Positions 21,010-35,600 of a stretch of 64,000 bases of DNA are shown in pieces. Position 1 is the stretch's first letter. The number at the start of each line of letters is the position of its first letter. The position numbers were made by a program, and so were the translations under genes. The notes under the pieces were generated by a model. It worked only from the letters and a program-made list of their open reading frames with translations. It searched no databases and had not been told where the DNA came from. The stretch comes from Paraescarpia echinospica. Its lineage: Eukaryota > Annelida > Polychaeta > Sabellida > Siboglinidae. The stretch covers positions 65,840,275 through 65,904,274 of the forward strand of contig CM034538.1 in assembly GCA_020002185.1 (NCBI GenBank), given 5' to 3'.

Positions 21010-23445
21010 CAGTAAGGCGTTATTTCCGTGGACGATTTGGTACTATTGTAGTCTTTGCAAACCACACCATAAACAACCATAAGAACCTATCATATGTTTC
21101 CCCCTGCAATAGCATAAGCTCAAAGGGTAACAGGAAAAACAAGTTATGCTGTGTCAACATGTTTTTCGTTTTTCTTACTTTCATGTTTAACTTACGAAAT
21201 GTAATGAAAAGGCATGACTATTCTGTGATGTGCTCACAAGGGGCATTTTATAAACGGCTGAATTAAATACGCTGTTGCAATCACATATTCATGCAATAAA
21301 GATATTTGTTACATGGACAGTGCGTTGTCTTTATAATTTTACGCCAATTAAGTTCGAAATGTGTCTAATTTGTGTTTATTTGATTTTTTCACGTACGCCT
21401 GTTAAATCTTCGTCATTATTCATAGTAAAATATGGCAGGAAATCAACAATATGCCATTTACAGCTGCACATGTTAATTGTGTGAAATTGTTTTCTTAAGT
21501 TTTCCAGTCTTGGTAAGTAGAAATGTTTACAGTAAGATAGTGCACCAGATCGTCTGTCAAAAAATGACGCTCGTGAAACTGTTGTATTTCCCCCAAACAA
21601 AAGTGACGACGCGGCGTGTGTACGCAGTGTATTACGTTGCCGTCGTCACTGCCATCGAAGAGCATTTGCATCGTCCGTAGATTTATCTCGTTGAAACATA
21701 TGCGTCTGTCAAAACTTAACGTACGTGATAAAAATTAATATGACGTACGTTAACGGCCAATGATGTAAAGTGATTGTTTGTGAAAAGTTTTGTAATTAAT
21801 GTTTACGCTGATGCCGGCGGTAAAGAAAATTAATGTATGCGTTCTGTCGCGCGCAACATAATAATGCTGTGTTCACGTACGTGAGAATTGAAGGATTTCA
21901 TCCACATCAGTCATACACGGTTCATATTGTCCTTTGTGTTATTTAAATTGCATTGTGTCCATGACAGAGAGTTGTAGCGTTTGTTACAAGAAATGTTACG
22001 CATTGGTATTCGCAGTTCCATGAGATGTTAATTTAGTATTACAGACATGCAAGAAGTTTAGCTGCAAAATATATCTGATTTCCTATTTAGATATACTCGT
22101 ACACATACAGTACACATACAGTACAGTCAAGACTAAAACCACCAAAAAACAGATGCCGAACGTGTGGAACATGTGGACATACATATTGTTTTTTTGAAAT
22201 TCTGGTACTAGACGTTTTTCTTTATGACAAAAAACATAAGGCAACGTTTTAAAGCGACATGCAACTGTGCATGGCCTATGCGAGAATGTTTGATTTAGCA
22301 GAAGACATGCCGTCGTTGTAGTGCGATGTACATGCATTTTTATATTACCACTATCAACATTTTAGCAAAGCTTGACGGAGGTCACGCACATAACAGTTAT
22401 CCTAAATGTAATAAGAAAAATGCTTCCCAGACAACTCTGACCTCCGTGACGGGCGTCTTCCTGTTATAACTACTTCTTGTTATAACTACTTTTTTATTCC
22501 CGTTATCGCTACTCGTTAAGTTTGACCGTGAAACAAGTCCAGTTATAACTACTTAAATTCTTTAATTATATTTTACAATTCGGGAGGGTGCTGTTTTGGC
22601 TTGTTAAAATTTGAGTGACACACACTAATTCACCTCTTTCGTACATAATAATGGACACACTTTATGCAGTATTTAATTTGTACCGAGTATTTAGAGTATA
22701 ATTCCATTTTACATAATTGAGTTTCCCTTGGTCCAGGAATAAAATGTAGAAATTATAAATATAGGCTCCTTGGTTGACATAGCCATACATGACGTGACCT
22801 GTTGCTGTTGACCTTGCAAAACCACTGTCATGCCGTCAACAATGGATGCCAAACACGTCCAGTTCACAGACATTATGTAGATGTTTTTTGAAATTATGGC
22901 TTCAAGTGTTTTTCTTTATGAAAAAAACAAAGTTGTGTATGCGTGTGTGCGTGCGTGCGTGCGTACATGCGTGCGTGCGTACATGCGTGCGTGCATAAGT
23001 GCAGGGTGTGGATATGTATAATATCGAAATACATTTGTTGTCTTCTTTGGATTGTTGCGAAGAATTAATCAATATATACTAACAATAACAATTTTAATAT
23101 GGATTTTGAGTTATTTTGACTTTATATGTCAGCATTAACAATTTCGAAAGAGTTTTCTTATCTTGTGAAAAACACTTTATTCTTTTTTAACGTTCATGAT
23201 CTAGACTCAGACTCTCCACTGAAAACATGTGTTCGCCCGTTACGTATCATCCACAGCTGTTCTCAGTCGCAGACAACAGCACAACAGAACATAAAAATAA
23301 CGAATAACACAATGTTCACAGCGACAAACCTGAAGCGTAAGTTACACAATTTACTCGCAGCTGTATTTATTCTAAACACACACTTACACACGTACACTCG
23401 ACATGTGGCAGTTGATGTAGTGAGGTGACGAATGAGACATTTTCA
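21010..23445. other. Region between the LTR element and MTIF2's stop codon
   Basis: No gene supported. It holds a diverged direct duplication of about 90 bp (near 22150-22235 and 22840-22930, both carrying GATGCC...TTTTTGAAATT...TTTTTCTTTATGA), a GTGC/GTGCGT microsatellite (about 22928-22998), and the MTIF2 3' UTR at its right end. Confidence 0.5.
23366..23371 (-). terminator. Candidate MTIF2 polyadenylation signal AATAAA
   Basis: AATAAA on the minus strand, about 75 bp downstream of the MTIF2 stop codon. Confidence 0.6.
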
Positions 23446-23618
23446 TCAGAAGTCTATGTCCCATTCTAACTGTTGCGCCACTTCTTTGCATTCGTAACAT
23501 ATGATGCGATCTCCATGCTTTGGGATGACTGTCTTGTCTTCAAAACTAATCCCACATTCAACGTCAGTCTTGACGCTGTCCACCTCGTTCTTGAAGTGCT
23601 TCAATGAAGACAACTCCC
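23446..23618 (-). CDS. MTIF2: MTIF2 last exon (domain IV end, stop)
   Basis: Acceptor TTTGTTGCACAG, phase 1. It encodes [20 protein letters not shown], then CGISF and [13 protein letters not shown], ending DIDF-stop. This matches the conserved IF-2 C-terminus (SLKHHKDD...CGLSL...GDRIVCYE). Confidence 0.95.
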
Positions 23619-26600
23619 CTGTGCAACAAACAGACATCTCAAAATGCTAGCAGATATCCAACTGATAATAACTGGCTCACATCCACCCATGGAGCAATCA
23701 ACCAAGGGCAGCAGTTATCACCATTACACCCACCCATGGTGCAATCAACCAAGGGCAGCAGTTATCACCATTACACCCACCCATGGTGCAATCAACCAAG
23801 GGCAGCAGTTATCACCATTACACCCACCCATGGTGCAATCAACCAAGGGCAGCAGTTATCACCATTACACCCACCCATGGTGCAATCAACCAAGGGCAGC
23901 AGTTATCACCATTACACCCACCCATGGTGCAATCAACCAAGGGCAGCAGTTATCACCATTACACCCACCCATGGAGCAACCAACCAAGGGCAGCAGTTAT
24001 CACCAGTTATCACAGCATATACCACCCACCCATGGTGCAACCAACCAAGGGCAGCAGTTATCACCATTACACCCACCCATGGTGCAATCAACCAAGGGCA
24101 GCAGTTATCACCATTACCCATGCAGTACACCCACCCATGGAGCAACCAACCAAGGGCAGCAGTTATCACCATTACACCCACCCATGGAGCAATCAACCAA
24201 GGGCAGCAGTTATCACCATTACACCCACCCATGCAATCAACCAAGGGCAGCAGTTATCACCATTACACCCACCCATGGTGCAACCAACCAAGGGCAGCAG
24301 TTATCACCATTACACCCACCCATGGAGCAACCAACCAAGGGCAGCAGTTATCACCATTACACCCACCCATGGAGCAATCAACCAAGGGCAGCAGTTATCA
24401 CCATTACACCCACCCATGGTGCAACCAACCAAGGGCAGCAGTTATCACCATTACACCCACCCATGGTGCAATCAACCAAGGGCAGCAGTTATCACCATTA
24501 CACCCACCCATGGAGCAATCAACCAAGGGCAGCAGTTATCACCATTACACCCACCCATGGAGCAATCAACCAAGGGCAACAGTTATCACCATTACACCCA
24601 CCCATGGAGCAACCAACCAAGGGCAGCAGTTATCACCATTACACCCACCCATGGTGCAATCAACCAAGGGCAGCAGTTATCACCATTACACCCACCCATG
24701 GAGCAATCAACCAAGGGCAGCAGTTATCACCATTACACCCACCCATGGAGCAATCAACCAAGGGCAGCAGTTATCACCATTACACCCACCCATGGTGCAA
24801 TCAACCAAGGGCAGCAGTTATCACCATTACACCCACCCATGGTGCAATCAACCAAGGGCAACAGTTATCACCATTACACCCACCCATGGAGCAACCAACC
24901 AAGGGCAGCAGTTATCACCATTACACCCACCCATGGTGCAACCAACCAAGGGCAGCAGTTATCACCATTACACCCACCCATGGTGCAATCAACCAAGGGC
25001 AGCAGTTATCACCATTACACCCACCCATGGAGCAATCAACCAAGGGCAGCAGTTATCACCATTACACCCACCCATGGAGCAATCAACCAAGGGCAACAGT
25101 TATCACCATTACACCCACCCATGGAGCAATCAACCAAGGGCAGCAGTTATCACCATTACACCCACCCATGGAGCAACCAACCAAGGGCAGCAGTTATCAC
25201 CATTACACCCACCCATGGTGCAACCAACCAAGGGCAGCAGTTATCACCATTACACCCACCCATGGTGCAATCAACCAAGGGCAGCAGTTATCACCATTAC
25301 ACCCACCCATGGAGCAATCAACCAAGGGCAGCAGTTATCACCATTACACCCACCCATGGAGCAATCAACCAAGGGCAACAGTTATCACCATTACACCCAC
25401 CCATGGTGCAATCAACCAAGGGCAGCAGTTATCACCATTACACCCACCCATGGTGCAATCAACCAAGGGCAACAGTTATCACCATTACACCCACCCATGG
25501 AGCAACCAACCAAGGGCAGCAGTTATCACCATTACACCCACCCATGGTGCAATCAACCAAGGGCAGCAGTTATCACCATTACACCCACCCATGGAGCAAT
25601 CAACCAAGGGCAGCAGTTATCACCATTACACCCACCCATGGTGCAATCAACCAAGGGCAGCAGTTATCACCATTACACCCACCCATGGTGCAATCAACCA
25701 AGGGCAGCAGTTATCACCATTACACCCACCCATGGAGCAATCAACCAAGGGCAGCAGTTATCACCATTACACCCACCCATGGTGCAATCAACCAAGGGCA
25801 GCAGTTATCACCATTACACCCACCCATGGAGCAATCAACCAAGGGCAGCAGTTATCACCATTACACCCACCCATGGTGCAATCAACCAAGGGCAGCAGTT
25901 ATCACCATTACACCCACCCATGGTGCAATCAACCAAGGGCAGCAGTTATCACCATTACACCCACCCATGGAGCAATCAACCAAGGGCAGCAGTTATCACC
26001 ATTACACCCACCCATGGAGCAATCAACCAAGGGCAGCAGTTATCACCATTACACCCACCCATGGAGCAACCAACCAAGGGCAGCAGTTATCACCATTACA
26101 CCCACCCATGGAGCAATCAACCAAGGGCAGCAGTTATCACCATTACACCCACCCATGGAGCAACCAACCAAGGGCAGCAGTTATCACCATTACACCCACC
26201 CATGGAGCAACCAACCAAGGGCAGCAGTTACCACCATTACACCCACCCATGGAGCAACCAACCAAGGGCAGCAGTTACCACCATTACACCCACCCATGGA
26301 GCAACCAACCAAGGGCAGCAGTTATCACTCATCACACCCACCCATGGTAGTAATCAACCAAGCGGGCAGCAGCATCACTACATCACACCCACCCATGGTG
26401 CAATCAACCAAGGGCAGCAGTTATCACTCATTATTACACCCACCCATGGTGCAATCAACCAAGGGCAGCAGTTATCACTATTACACCCACCCACATGGTG
26501 CAATCAACCAAGGCAGCAGTTATCACCATTACACTCCACCCATGGTGCAATCAACCATGCTGGCAGCAGTTATCACTGTTGGCGAACACCCATGGAGCAA

Positions 26601-29600
26601 CCAACCAAGGGCAGCAGTTATCACCATTACACCAACCCATGGAGCAACCAACCAAGGGCAGCAGTTATCACCATTACACTCACCCACGGAGCAACCAACC
26701 AAGGGCAGCAGTTATCACCATTACACCCACCCATGGAGCAACCAACCAAGGGCAGCAGTTATCACCATTACACCCACCCATGGAGCAACCAACCAAGGGC
26801 AGCAGTTATCACCATTACACCCACCCATGGAGCAATCAACCAAGGGCAACAGTTATCACCATTACACCCACCCATGGTGCAATCAACCAAGGGCAGCAGT
26901 TATCACCATTACACCCACCCATGGTGCAATCAACCAAGGGCAACAGTTATCACCATTACACCCACCCATGGAGCAACCAACCAAGGGCAGCAATTATCAC
27001 CATTACACCCACCCCAATCAACCAAGGGCAGCAGTTATCACCATTACACCCACCCATGGAGCAATCAACCAAGGGCAGCAGTTATCACCATTACACCCAC
27101 CCATGGTGCAATCAACCAAGGGCAGCAGTTATCACCATTTCATCCACCCATGGAGCAATCAACCAAGGGCAGCAGTTATCACCATTACACCCACCCATGG
27201 TGCAATCAACCAAGGGCAGCAGTTATCACCATTTCATCCACCCATGGAGCAATCAACCAAGGGCAACAGTTATCACCATTACACCCACCCATGGTGCAAT
27301 CAACCAAGGGCAGCAGTTATCACCATTACACCCACCCATGGAGCAATCAACCAAGGGCAACAGTTATCACCATTACACCCACCCATGGAGCAATCAACCA
27401 AGGGCAGCAGTTATCACCATTACACCCACCCATGGTGCAATCAACCAAGGGCAGCAGTTATCACCATTACATCCACCCATGGAGCAATCAACCAAGGGCA
27501 ACAGTTATCACCATTACACCCACCCATGGTGCAATCAACCAAGGGCAGCAGTTATCACCATTACACCCACCCATGGAGCAATCAACCAAAGGCAACAGTT
27601 ATCACCATTACACCCACCCATGGAGCAATCAACCAAGGGCAGCAGTTATCACCATTACATCCACCCATGGAGCAATCAACCAAGGGCAACAGTTATCACC
27701 ATTACACCCACCCATGGTGCAATCAACCAAGGGCAACAGTTATCACCATTACACCCACCCATGGAGCAATCAACCAAGGGCAACAGTTATCACCATTACA
27801 CCCACCCATGGAGCAATCAACCAAGGGCAGCAGTTATCACCATTACACCCACCCATGGTGCAATCAACCAAGGGCAGCAGTTATCACCATTACATCCACC
27901 CATGGAGCAATCAACCAAGGGCAACAGTTATCACCATTACAATTCCACCCATGGAGCAATCAACCAAGGGCAACAGCGCTATCACCATTACACCCACCCA
28001 TGGAGCAACTCAACCAAGGGCAGAAGCTATCACCATTACACCCACCCATGGTGCAATCAACCAAGGGCAGCAGTTATCACCATTACACCCACCCATGGAG
28101 CAATCAACCAAGGGCAGCAGTTATCACCATTACACCCACCCATGGAGCAATCAACCAAGGGCAGCAGTTATCACCATTACACCCACCCATGGAGCAACCA
28201 ACCAAGGGCAGCAGTTATCACCATTACACCCACCCATGGTGCAACCAACCAAGGGCAGCAGTTATCACCATTACACCCACCCATGGTGCAATCAACCAAG
28301 GGCAGCAGTTATCACCATTACACCCACCCATGGAGCAATCAACCAAGGGCAGCAGTTATCACCATTACACCCACCCATGGAGCAATCAACCAAGGGCAAC
28401 AGTTATCACCATTACACCCACCCATGGTGCAATCAACCAAGGGCAGCAGTTATCACCATTACACCCACCCATGGTGCAATCAACCAAGGGCAACAGTTAT
28501 CACCATTACACCCACCCCAATCAACCAAGGGCAGCAGTTATCACCATTACACCCACCCATGGAGCAATCAACCAAGGGCAGCAGTTATCACCATTACACC
28601 CACCCATGGTGCAATCAACCAAGGGCAGCAGTTATCACCATTACACCCACCCATGGTGCAATCAACCAAGGGCAGCAGTTATCACCATTACACCCACCCA
28701 TGGAGCAATCAACCAAGGGCAGCAGTTATCACCATACACCCACCCATGGTGCAATCAACCAAGGGCAGCAGTTATCACCATTACACCCACCCATGGAGCA
28801 ATCAACCAAGGGCAGCAGTTATCACCATCACACCCACCCATGGTGCAATCAACCAAGGGCAGCAGTTATCACCATCACACCCACCCATGGTGCAATCAAC
28901 CAAGGGCAGCAGTTATCACCATCACACCCACCCATGGTGCAATCAACCAAGGGCAGCAGTTATCACCATTACACCCACCCATGGTGCAATCAACCAAGGG
29001 CAGCAGTTATCACCATTACACCCACCCATGGTGCAATCAACCAAGGGCAGCAGTTATCACCATTACACCCACCCATGGTGCAATCAACCAAGGGCAGCAG
29101 TTATCACCATTACACCCACCCATGGAGCAATCAACCAAGGGCAGCAGTTATCACCATTACACCCACCCACGGAGCAATCAACCAAGGGCAGCAGTTATCA
29201 CCATTACACCCACCCATGGAGCAACCAACCAAGGGCAGCAGTTATCACCATTACACCCACCCATGGAGCAACCAACCAAGGGCAGCAGTTACCACCATTA
29301 CACCCACCCATGGAGCAACCAACCAAGGGCAGCAGTTACCACCATTACACCCACCCATGGAGCAACCAACCAAGGGCAGCAGTTATCACCATTACACCCA
29401 CCCATGGAGCAACCAACCAAGGGCAGCAGTTATCACCATTACACCCACCCATGGAGCAACCAACCGAGGGTAGCAGTTATCATCATTACACCCACCCATG
29501 GAGCAACCAACCGAGGGCAGCAGTTACCACCATTACACCCACCCATGGAGCAACCAACCAAGGGCAGCAGTTATCATCATTACACCCACCCATGGAGCAA

Positions 29601-32600
29601 CCAACCAAGGGCAGCAGTTACCACCATTACACCCACCCATGGCAGCACCACCATTACACCCACCCATGGAGCAACCAACCAAGGGCAGCAGTTATCATCA
29701 TTACACCCACCCATGGAGCAACCAACCGAGGGCAGCAGTTATCACCATTACACCCACCCATGGAGCAACCAACCAAGGGCAGCAGTTATCACCATTACAC
29801 CCACCCATGGAGCAACCAACCGAGGGTAGCAGTTATCATCATTACACCCACCCATGGAGCAACCAACCGAGGGCAGCAGTTACCACCATTACACCCACCC
29901 ATGGAGCAACCAACCAAGGGCAGCAGTTATCATCATTACACCCACCCATGGAGCAACCAACCAAGGGCAGCAGTTACCACCATTACACCCACCCATGGAG
30001 CAACCAACCAAGGGCAGCAGTTACCACCATTACACCCACCCATGGAGCAACCAACCAAGGGCAGCAGTTACCACCATTACACCCACCCATGGAGCAACCA
30101 ACCAAGGGCAGCAGTTACCACCATTACACCCACCCATGGAGCAACCAACCAAGGGCAGCAGTTATCACCATTACACCCACCCATGGAGCAACCAACCAAG
30201 GGCAGCAGTTATCACCATTACACCCACCCATGGTGCAATCAACCAAGGGCAGCAGTTATCACCATTACACCCACCCATGGAGCAACCAACCAAGGGCAGC
30301 AGTTATCACCATTACACCCACCCATGGAGCAACCAACCAAGGGCAACAGTTATCACCATTACACCCACCCATGGAGCAACCAACCAAGGGCAACAGTTAT
30401 CACCATTACACCCACCCATGGAGCAACCAAACAAGGGCAGCAGTTATCACCATTACATCCACCCATGGAGCAACCAACCAAGGGCAGCAGTTATCACCAT
30501 TACACCCACCCATGGAGCAACCAACCGAGGGCAGCAGTTATCATCATTACACCCACCCATGGAGCGACCAACCAAGGGCAGCAGTTACCACCATTACACC
30601 CACCCATGGAGCAACCAACCGAGGGCAGCAGTTATCATCATTACACCCACCCATGGAGCAACCAACCGAGGGCAGCAGTTATCATCATTACACCCACCCA
30701 TGGAGCAACCAACCGAGGGCAGCAGTTATCACCATTACAGTATTTGAAATTTAATAATAATAAAGTAACTTCTTCTGCACCTAAATCCTCGCAAACCAAG
30801 ATCAGAGGCGCATCAATACAAAAGGGTTAGTCAATATCAGAATTGACAAGCCATATTAAAGTCGCGACACTACGGTCTCGCCTTCGCTGTCGCAATGCAT
30901 TTGGAAGAAAGAATCGTGCGCTATTGGTCAGTGTGTGACAGAATCGGTGTAATTCAACTGCGCTTGACCAACAACTCATTGCTAACAATCATAAACGTAT
31001 ACCCGACGTCACAGCGTGTTAACATCAACAATGCCGAGCAAGACGAGTTCTTCGCCGAACTCGCAAGTCTGATGTCGCAGTACTCGTCGAATGCCCTATT
31101 TTACATCGCTGGTGATTTCAACAGCAAGCTCGGTTACAAGAAGTTCGACGAGGAATTCATGGGAAAACACTCGCGTGGCAGACGGAACATCAACGGCATA
31201 GCCCTCGCCGACTTTCTCGAGGTACACGGCCTGTTTGTCTGCAACACTGCATTCCAACACGCCGATCGTCACAAAACAACATGGCAAGGACAGCGCCGCG
31301 ATGTGACGACAGGTCACACTGTACCCATATACAATGTGATCGATTTTGTCATCTGCCGACAGACACACAAAAGGCTCTTGACAAACTCCCGATCATACGC
31401 CGGCACTTTACTCGATAGCGACCACCGTATGCTCATCGCAAAGCTCGACCTCAGGCAAATGTTCAACGTTTGGGGTCGAATCGAGAAGTTGCGCTCGGCG
31501 AAACACGTTCGCTACAACACCGAGTTGTTAGCCAGCGATCCCTTCCGCACACGGTTTCGTGACGTCGTGTCGGAAGCACTATCGGAAGTCAATACGAACA
31601 CGTCAGCTAGTTCGAGATGGAACACGGTAGAACATGTTCTGAAGTCGGCGGCAGAACTGACCATCGGTCGGACTGCCCCGGCGGCCAAACGAGGTGTCCC
31701 ACACTGAGTTGAAATGGCGACAATGTCAGAGGAACAACGCAAGTTGAAACTATGGCTGCAGAACACTCCAAACGCCATCCGCCGGTGCGAACTGAAGCGC
31801 CAGCGCAACACAATCTTGCACAATATGCGCCGATAAGCTCGCGATAACGCCTCAGCGAGACTAGACAGGCTAGCATCAGAAGTTGAACGTCTCCACGATG
31901 GCGCAAAAATGTTTCGTGCCGTTCATGAGATGATGAGGAAACCTGCCGTCAAGCTAACGATCCACGACGACGCCGGACGCGTTATCTGTAACACAGCCGA
32001 ACTGAACGCGCGGGTCACCGAACACTTCAGTCGCCAGTTCAGCGACGAAGCCGTAGAAGAACTGCCTGCCTTCACCGGAAGACCATCGCAACTGGCAGAC
32101 CCAATCACAATCGAAGAAGTCAAGCGAGCGATCGGGAAATTAAACAGTGGCCGAGCCAGCGGGCAAGACGGCATACCGGCCGATTTTTTCAAATGCATGG
32201 CTGGCCTGCTAGCAGACACGATTGCCAGCATTTTCAACGATGCGTTGGAAAAACACGAACCGCTCGACCTAGGCAAAGGTGTGCTCGTATTAATACAGAA
32301 GCCGGGCAAACCAATAGGTCCACTAACGAGTGTGCGTCCGATAGTCTTGCTATCAGTACTCCGACAGACACTGTCTCTCATCGTTCTTTCGAGGATCGTG
32401 CCGATAGTTGACGACTACCTGTCGCTGTCGCAATCGGGATTCCGACGCGGACGCAGCATGGCCGACATAGTCTTCGGGTATCGTTGGTTCTGTGCTAAAG
32501 CGCAGCGTCAGCACGTATCAATCGAATTCCTCGGCATCGACCTGAGTCGCGCATTCGACACCAACGTCGCGACAAACTGCTTGATACGCTACAAACATTC

Positions 32601-35600
32601 CTCGGCGAGTTGGAACTGCGGATGATTCGCTTCCTACTCGCCGCCACGTCGCTCGAGCCGCGTCTCTCAACAGGCGATTGTCATTCATTCGCCACATCCA
32701 ACGGGACGCCGCAAGGCGACAGCCTCGCCCGGTGTTATTCATTGTGTACCTCGAAGCGGCACTCCGTGACCTTCATTCGCGCCTCCCGACACGTCCACCA
32801 GCCGATGCCACCCTACCGCTGGACGTCGAGTACGCTGACGACACGGACTTCGTCAGATCTTCTCGTTCGTTCCTCGACGAGATCGAGCGCATCACGCCAG
32901 CTTGCTTGGCGGAGTGGTCGCTGACGATCAACACGTCGAAAACAGAACGAACAAGTATCATCCGACACACTGACCGCATTCAGGAAGAGTGGCGTATGAC
33001 ACGCAAGCTTGGATCGCTCCTCGGTGAAGCCGAAGACGTCGCTCGCCGAAAGCAGCTGGCCAACGTCGCCTTCCGCAAGCTGTGGACACTGTGGTTTAGG
33101 CGATCACAGATCTCTCTACAGCTGCGGCTACGGCTATACGCATCATTCGTTGTGCCCGTGCTGACGTACAACATGGGTACATGGGGACTCACGAAATCAG
33201 AACTAGATCATCTGGATGCGTACCACCGTCATTATCTACGCCAGATCATCGGCATATGTTGGCCACATCGCATTTCCAACGAGGCACTGTACCACCGTTG
33301 CCGATGCCGTCCCATCAGCGAAGCTGTCATAACTGCAAGATGGAGTCTATTCAGGCACGTGCTCTGTATGCCACCCGATGCATCCGCTCAGCTAACGATC
33401 GACAACTATTTCGCCGTGGACACAGGTGTCACGACATACATGGGTCGACCGCGAACGACTCTGCCGACAGCGTTGAGCGCGGACCTGCGATGCATAGGCC
33501 GTACGCTACGTTGCCGTGCCAATGTCGACGCTCTGCGCGCACTCGACCGTGAACAGTGGCGACAATTGGGGCTGGCCATTTCTTGACGGAATGTTATGAT
33601 CAATGGTATCAAAGGGGGCAGATGGATCAAGTAAGTTTAGGGCAGTTACTTTACCATTATCAATGTTTAAGTTAATATCATTATGTACTTTTAAAAGAGC
33701 CATTTCTGTTGAATAAAATTTTTTATATGCTGATTGTAACGCTAGCTACAACCTTTTCTAGTATTTCAGAAATAAAGCTAAGCTTAGAAATAGGTCTATA
33801 ACTGTTTTGGTCTTGTTTAGGCAGGGATGATTTCTTAAGAAGTGGACTGACATGGGTGCATTTGAAGTCATACGTGGCTCCTAGGTGGCGCCACCTGGGG
33901 AATGAATGAAAATTGCATTTCCCCACTGAAAACGTAAATAAATCAAAATCGTTTTATGGTTATTCAAAATACATTGGTCAATGGTAAAAGACGTGAAAGA
34001 ACGTAGAAAGAGGCGAAAGGACTTTGACACCAGCAGGAGATGTACTTACATTGATCCACATCACAATAACAACAACTCCATTAAAACTGCACTGTCATAT
34101 AAACATCGCACATTTCTGATATGCAAATGAATACTTATGTACTGAAAACTGCAGAGAACACAGAATGAAACAGGTTTAAATTTAACCCTTTTGGCACCTG
34201 CCATCATTAAGGATATTTGTGTACTGAAAACTGCAGAGGACACAGATTGGAACAGATTTAAATTGACACATCAATGGCACCTACCATCCAGGATACTTTC
34301 TCCGTCACGTAACAATTTGAAGCAAAGTTTCTTTTGCAGAACTCCCTTGACACATCTACAGCCCGCTACAGGCACCTTGTGCTTGCCGTCAGTGACCATG
34401 AACGACTGCAGGACATTGGCTTCACCTGCAACAACACACAATTATACAGACTTATACAGAACGGCATACACTTCACCTCATGGCAAATCTCTTCACTAGA
34501 TCATCATTTCAACTTCTCTGGGAAGCATTCAGCCATGCTATAATTATTACACATCGACTCTTCATTTATACATACTACCATTGTCTGTAGCGGCTAGCCA
34601 TGTGTTCAGTATTTTATACAGCTGAGTGAAATGAAATAAAGTGGAATGAATAAAATTTCCGAAGCTTAAAAGCAATTGGCAGAGGCAGCAGTGCAAGAAG
34701 AATGAGGTGAAGAAAACAAAAAGTAGAAACAGAAATCGCTTGATCAGTAACGAGGTCAGCCGCAACCCGGACATAAAAGACGAAAACATCATCAAACATT
34801 TATTATTCTAGTGAGAAAAGTATTTGTGCAAATGTGGGAAGGAGAATCGATGAAGAATATATGACTGGCACAAATAGCTGTAGTTAACAAAGAATATCTA
34901 ACATAAGAACAAGTGTTGATACGTAATAATAAAAATACTGTTTAATCATTTGCCTAATTACCCAAACATCTCCACGAATATGGAGTATATGGCATTGCTG
35001 AAAATTGGCAATACACAAACGTGAGCATGGGAATGGCCCGTGTGTGATAATGTTGGGTGACAGGTAAAATATGGCTGACACACGGGTAAGGAAGAACAAG
35101 GTCTTTATGGTGGTGAAACAGTTTAGATATCTATTGAGAAATTAAGTTCTTACATTAAAGAAAAGTAATTTTCATGTAAGCCTCTGAAGTGATGACATGC
35201 AGGTGTTAATTACATATGAAACTCACCACAAGATAAGGGCTTCTCTCACACTGATTCCATCCCATTCTAAAAAGGACCATTTTCATGAAAAACACTGTGA
35301 TTCCAGGAATGAAGTGGAGAAGAACACCGACTGTTTCGACACCCACCTACGACCTCCTCCACGACCTTGGGAGGCAGACGACACGTGAGTTCTTCTCGAA
35401 TGTCGTCCATCAGTTTGTAGATGATGTTGTGAGCACGCACAGCCACACCTTTGGAGCGAGCCAGCTTCTTCACGCTCTCCGAACAGTCGACATTGAACCC
35501 ATACACGATACCTGCAAGAGCAAGTGAATCCAACTGATGCATCCAGTACATCGCTATTTACCTAAGATTATGCCCGTGACCACAATAAACTGTTTATATA

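Noticed and set aside
16596..21014. A clean 5-bp target-site duplication for the gypsy element
   Set aside because: Flanks are AACAG and CAGTA; only ACAG can be shared if one LTR base is reassigned, so I do not claim it.
21495..21500. Five-base micro-exon between TTTTCCAG and GTAAGTAG as part of the YWTD gene
   Set aside because: Splice signals look good but a 5-nt exon without any matching neighbour is not supportable.
23604..30830. Open frames of up to 2408 codons rich in HPP/HHYTHPW repeats
   Set aside because: They are translations of the 47-bp minisatellite, which has no stop in any plus frame; the three frames give the same peptide shifted. It lies in an MTIF2 intron.
34884..35099. 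Candidate for the missing MTIF2 exon ([10 protein letters not shown] after an acceptor-like TTTTCAG)
   Set aside because: The similarity to RNGxVIW is weak, the GCRVQKG block is absent, and its donor leaves phase 0 while the last exon needs phase 1.
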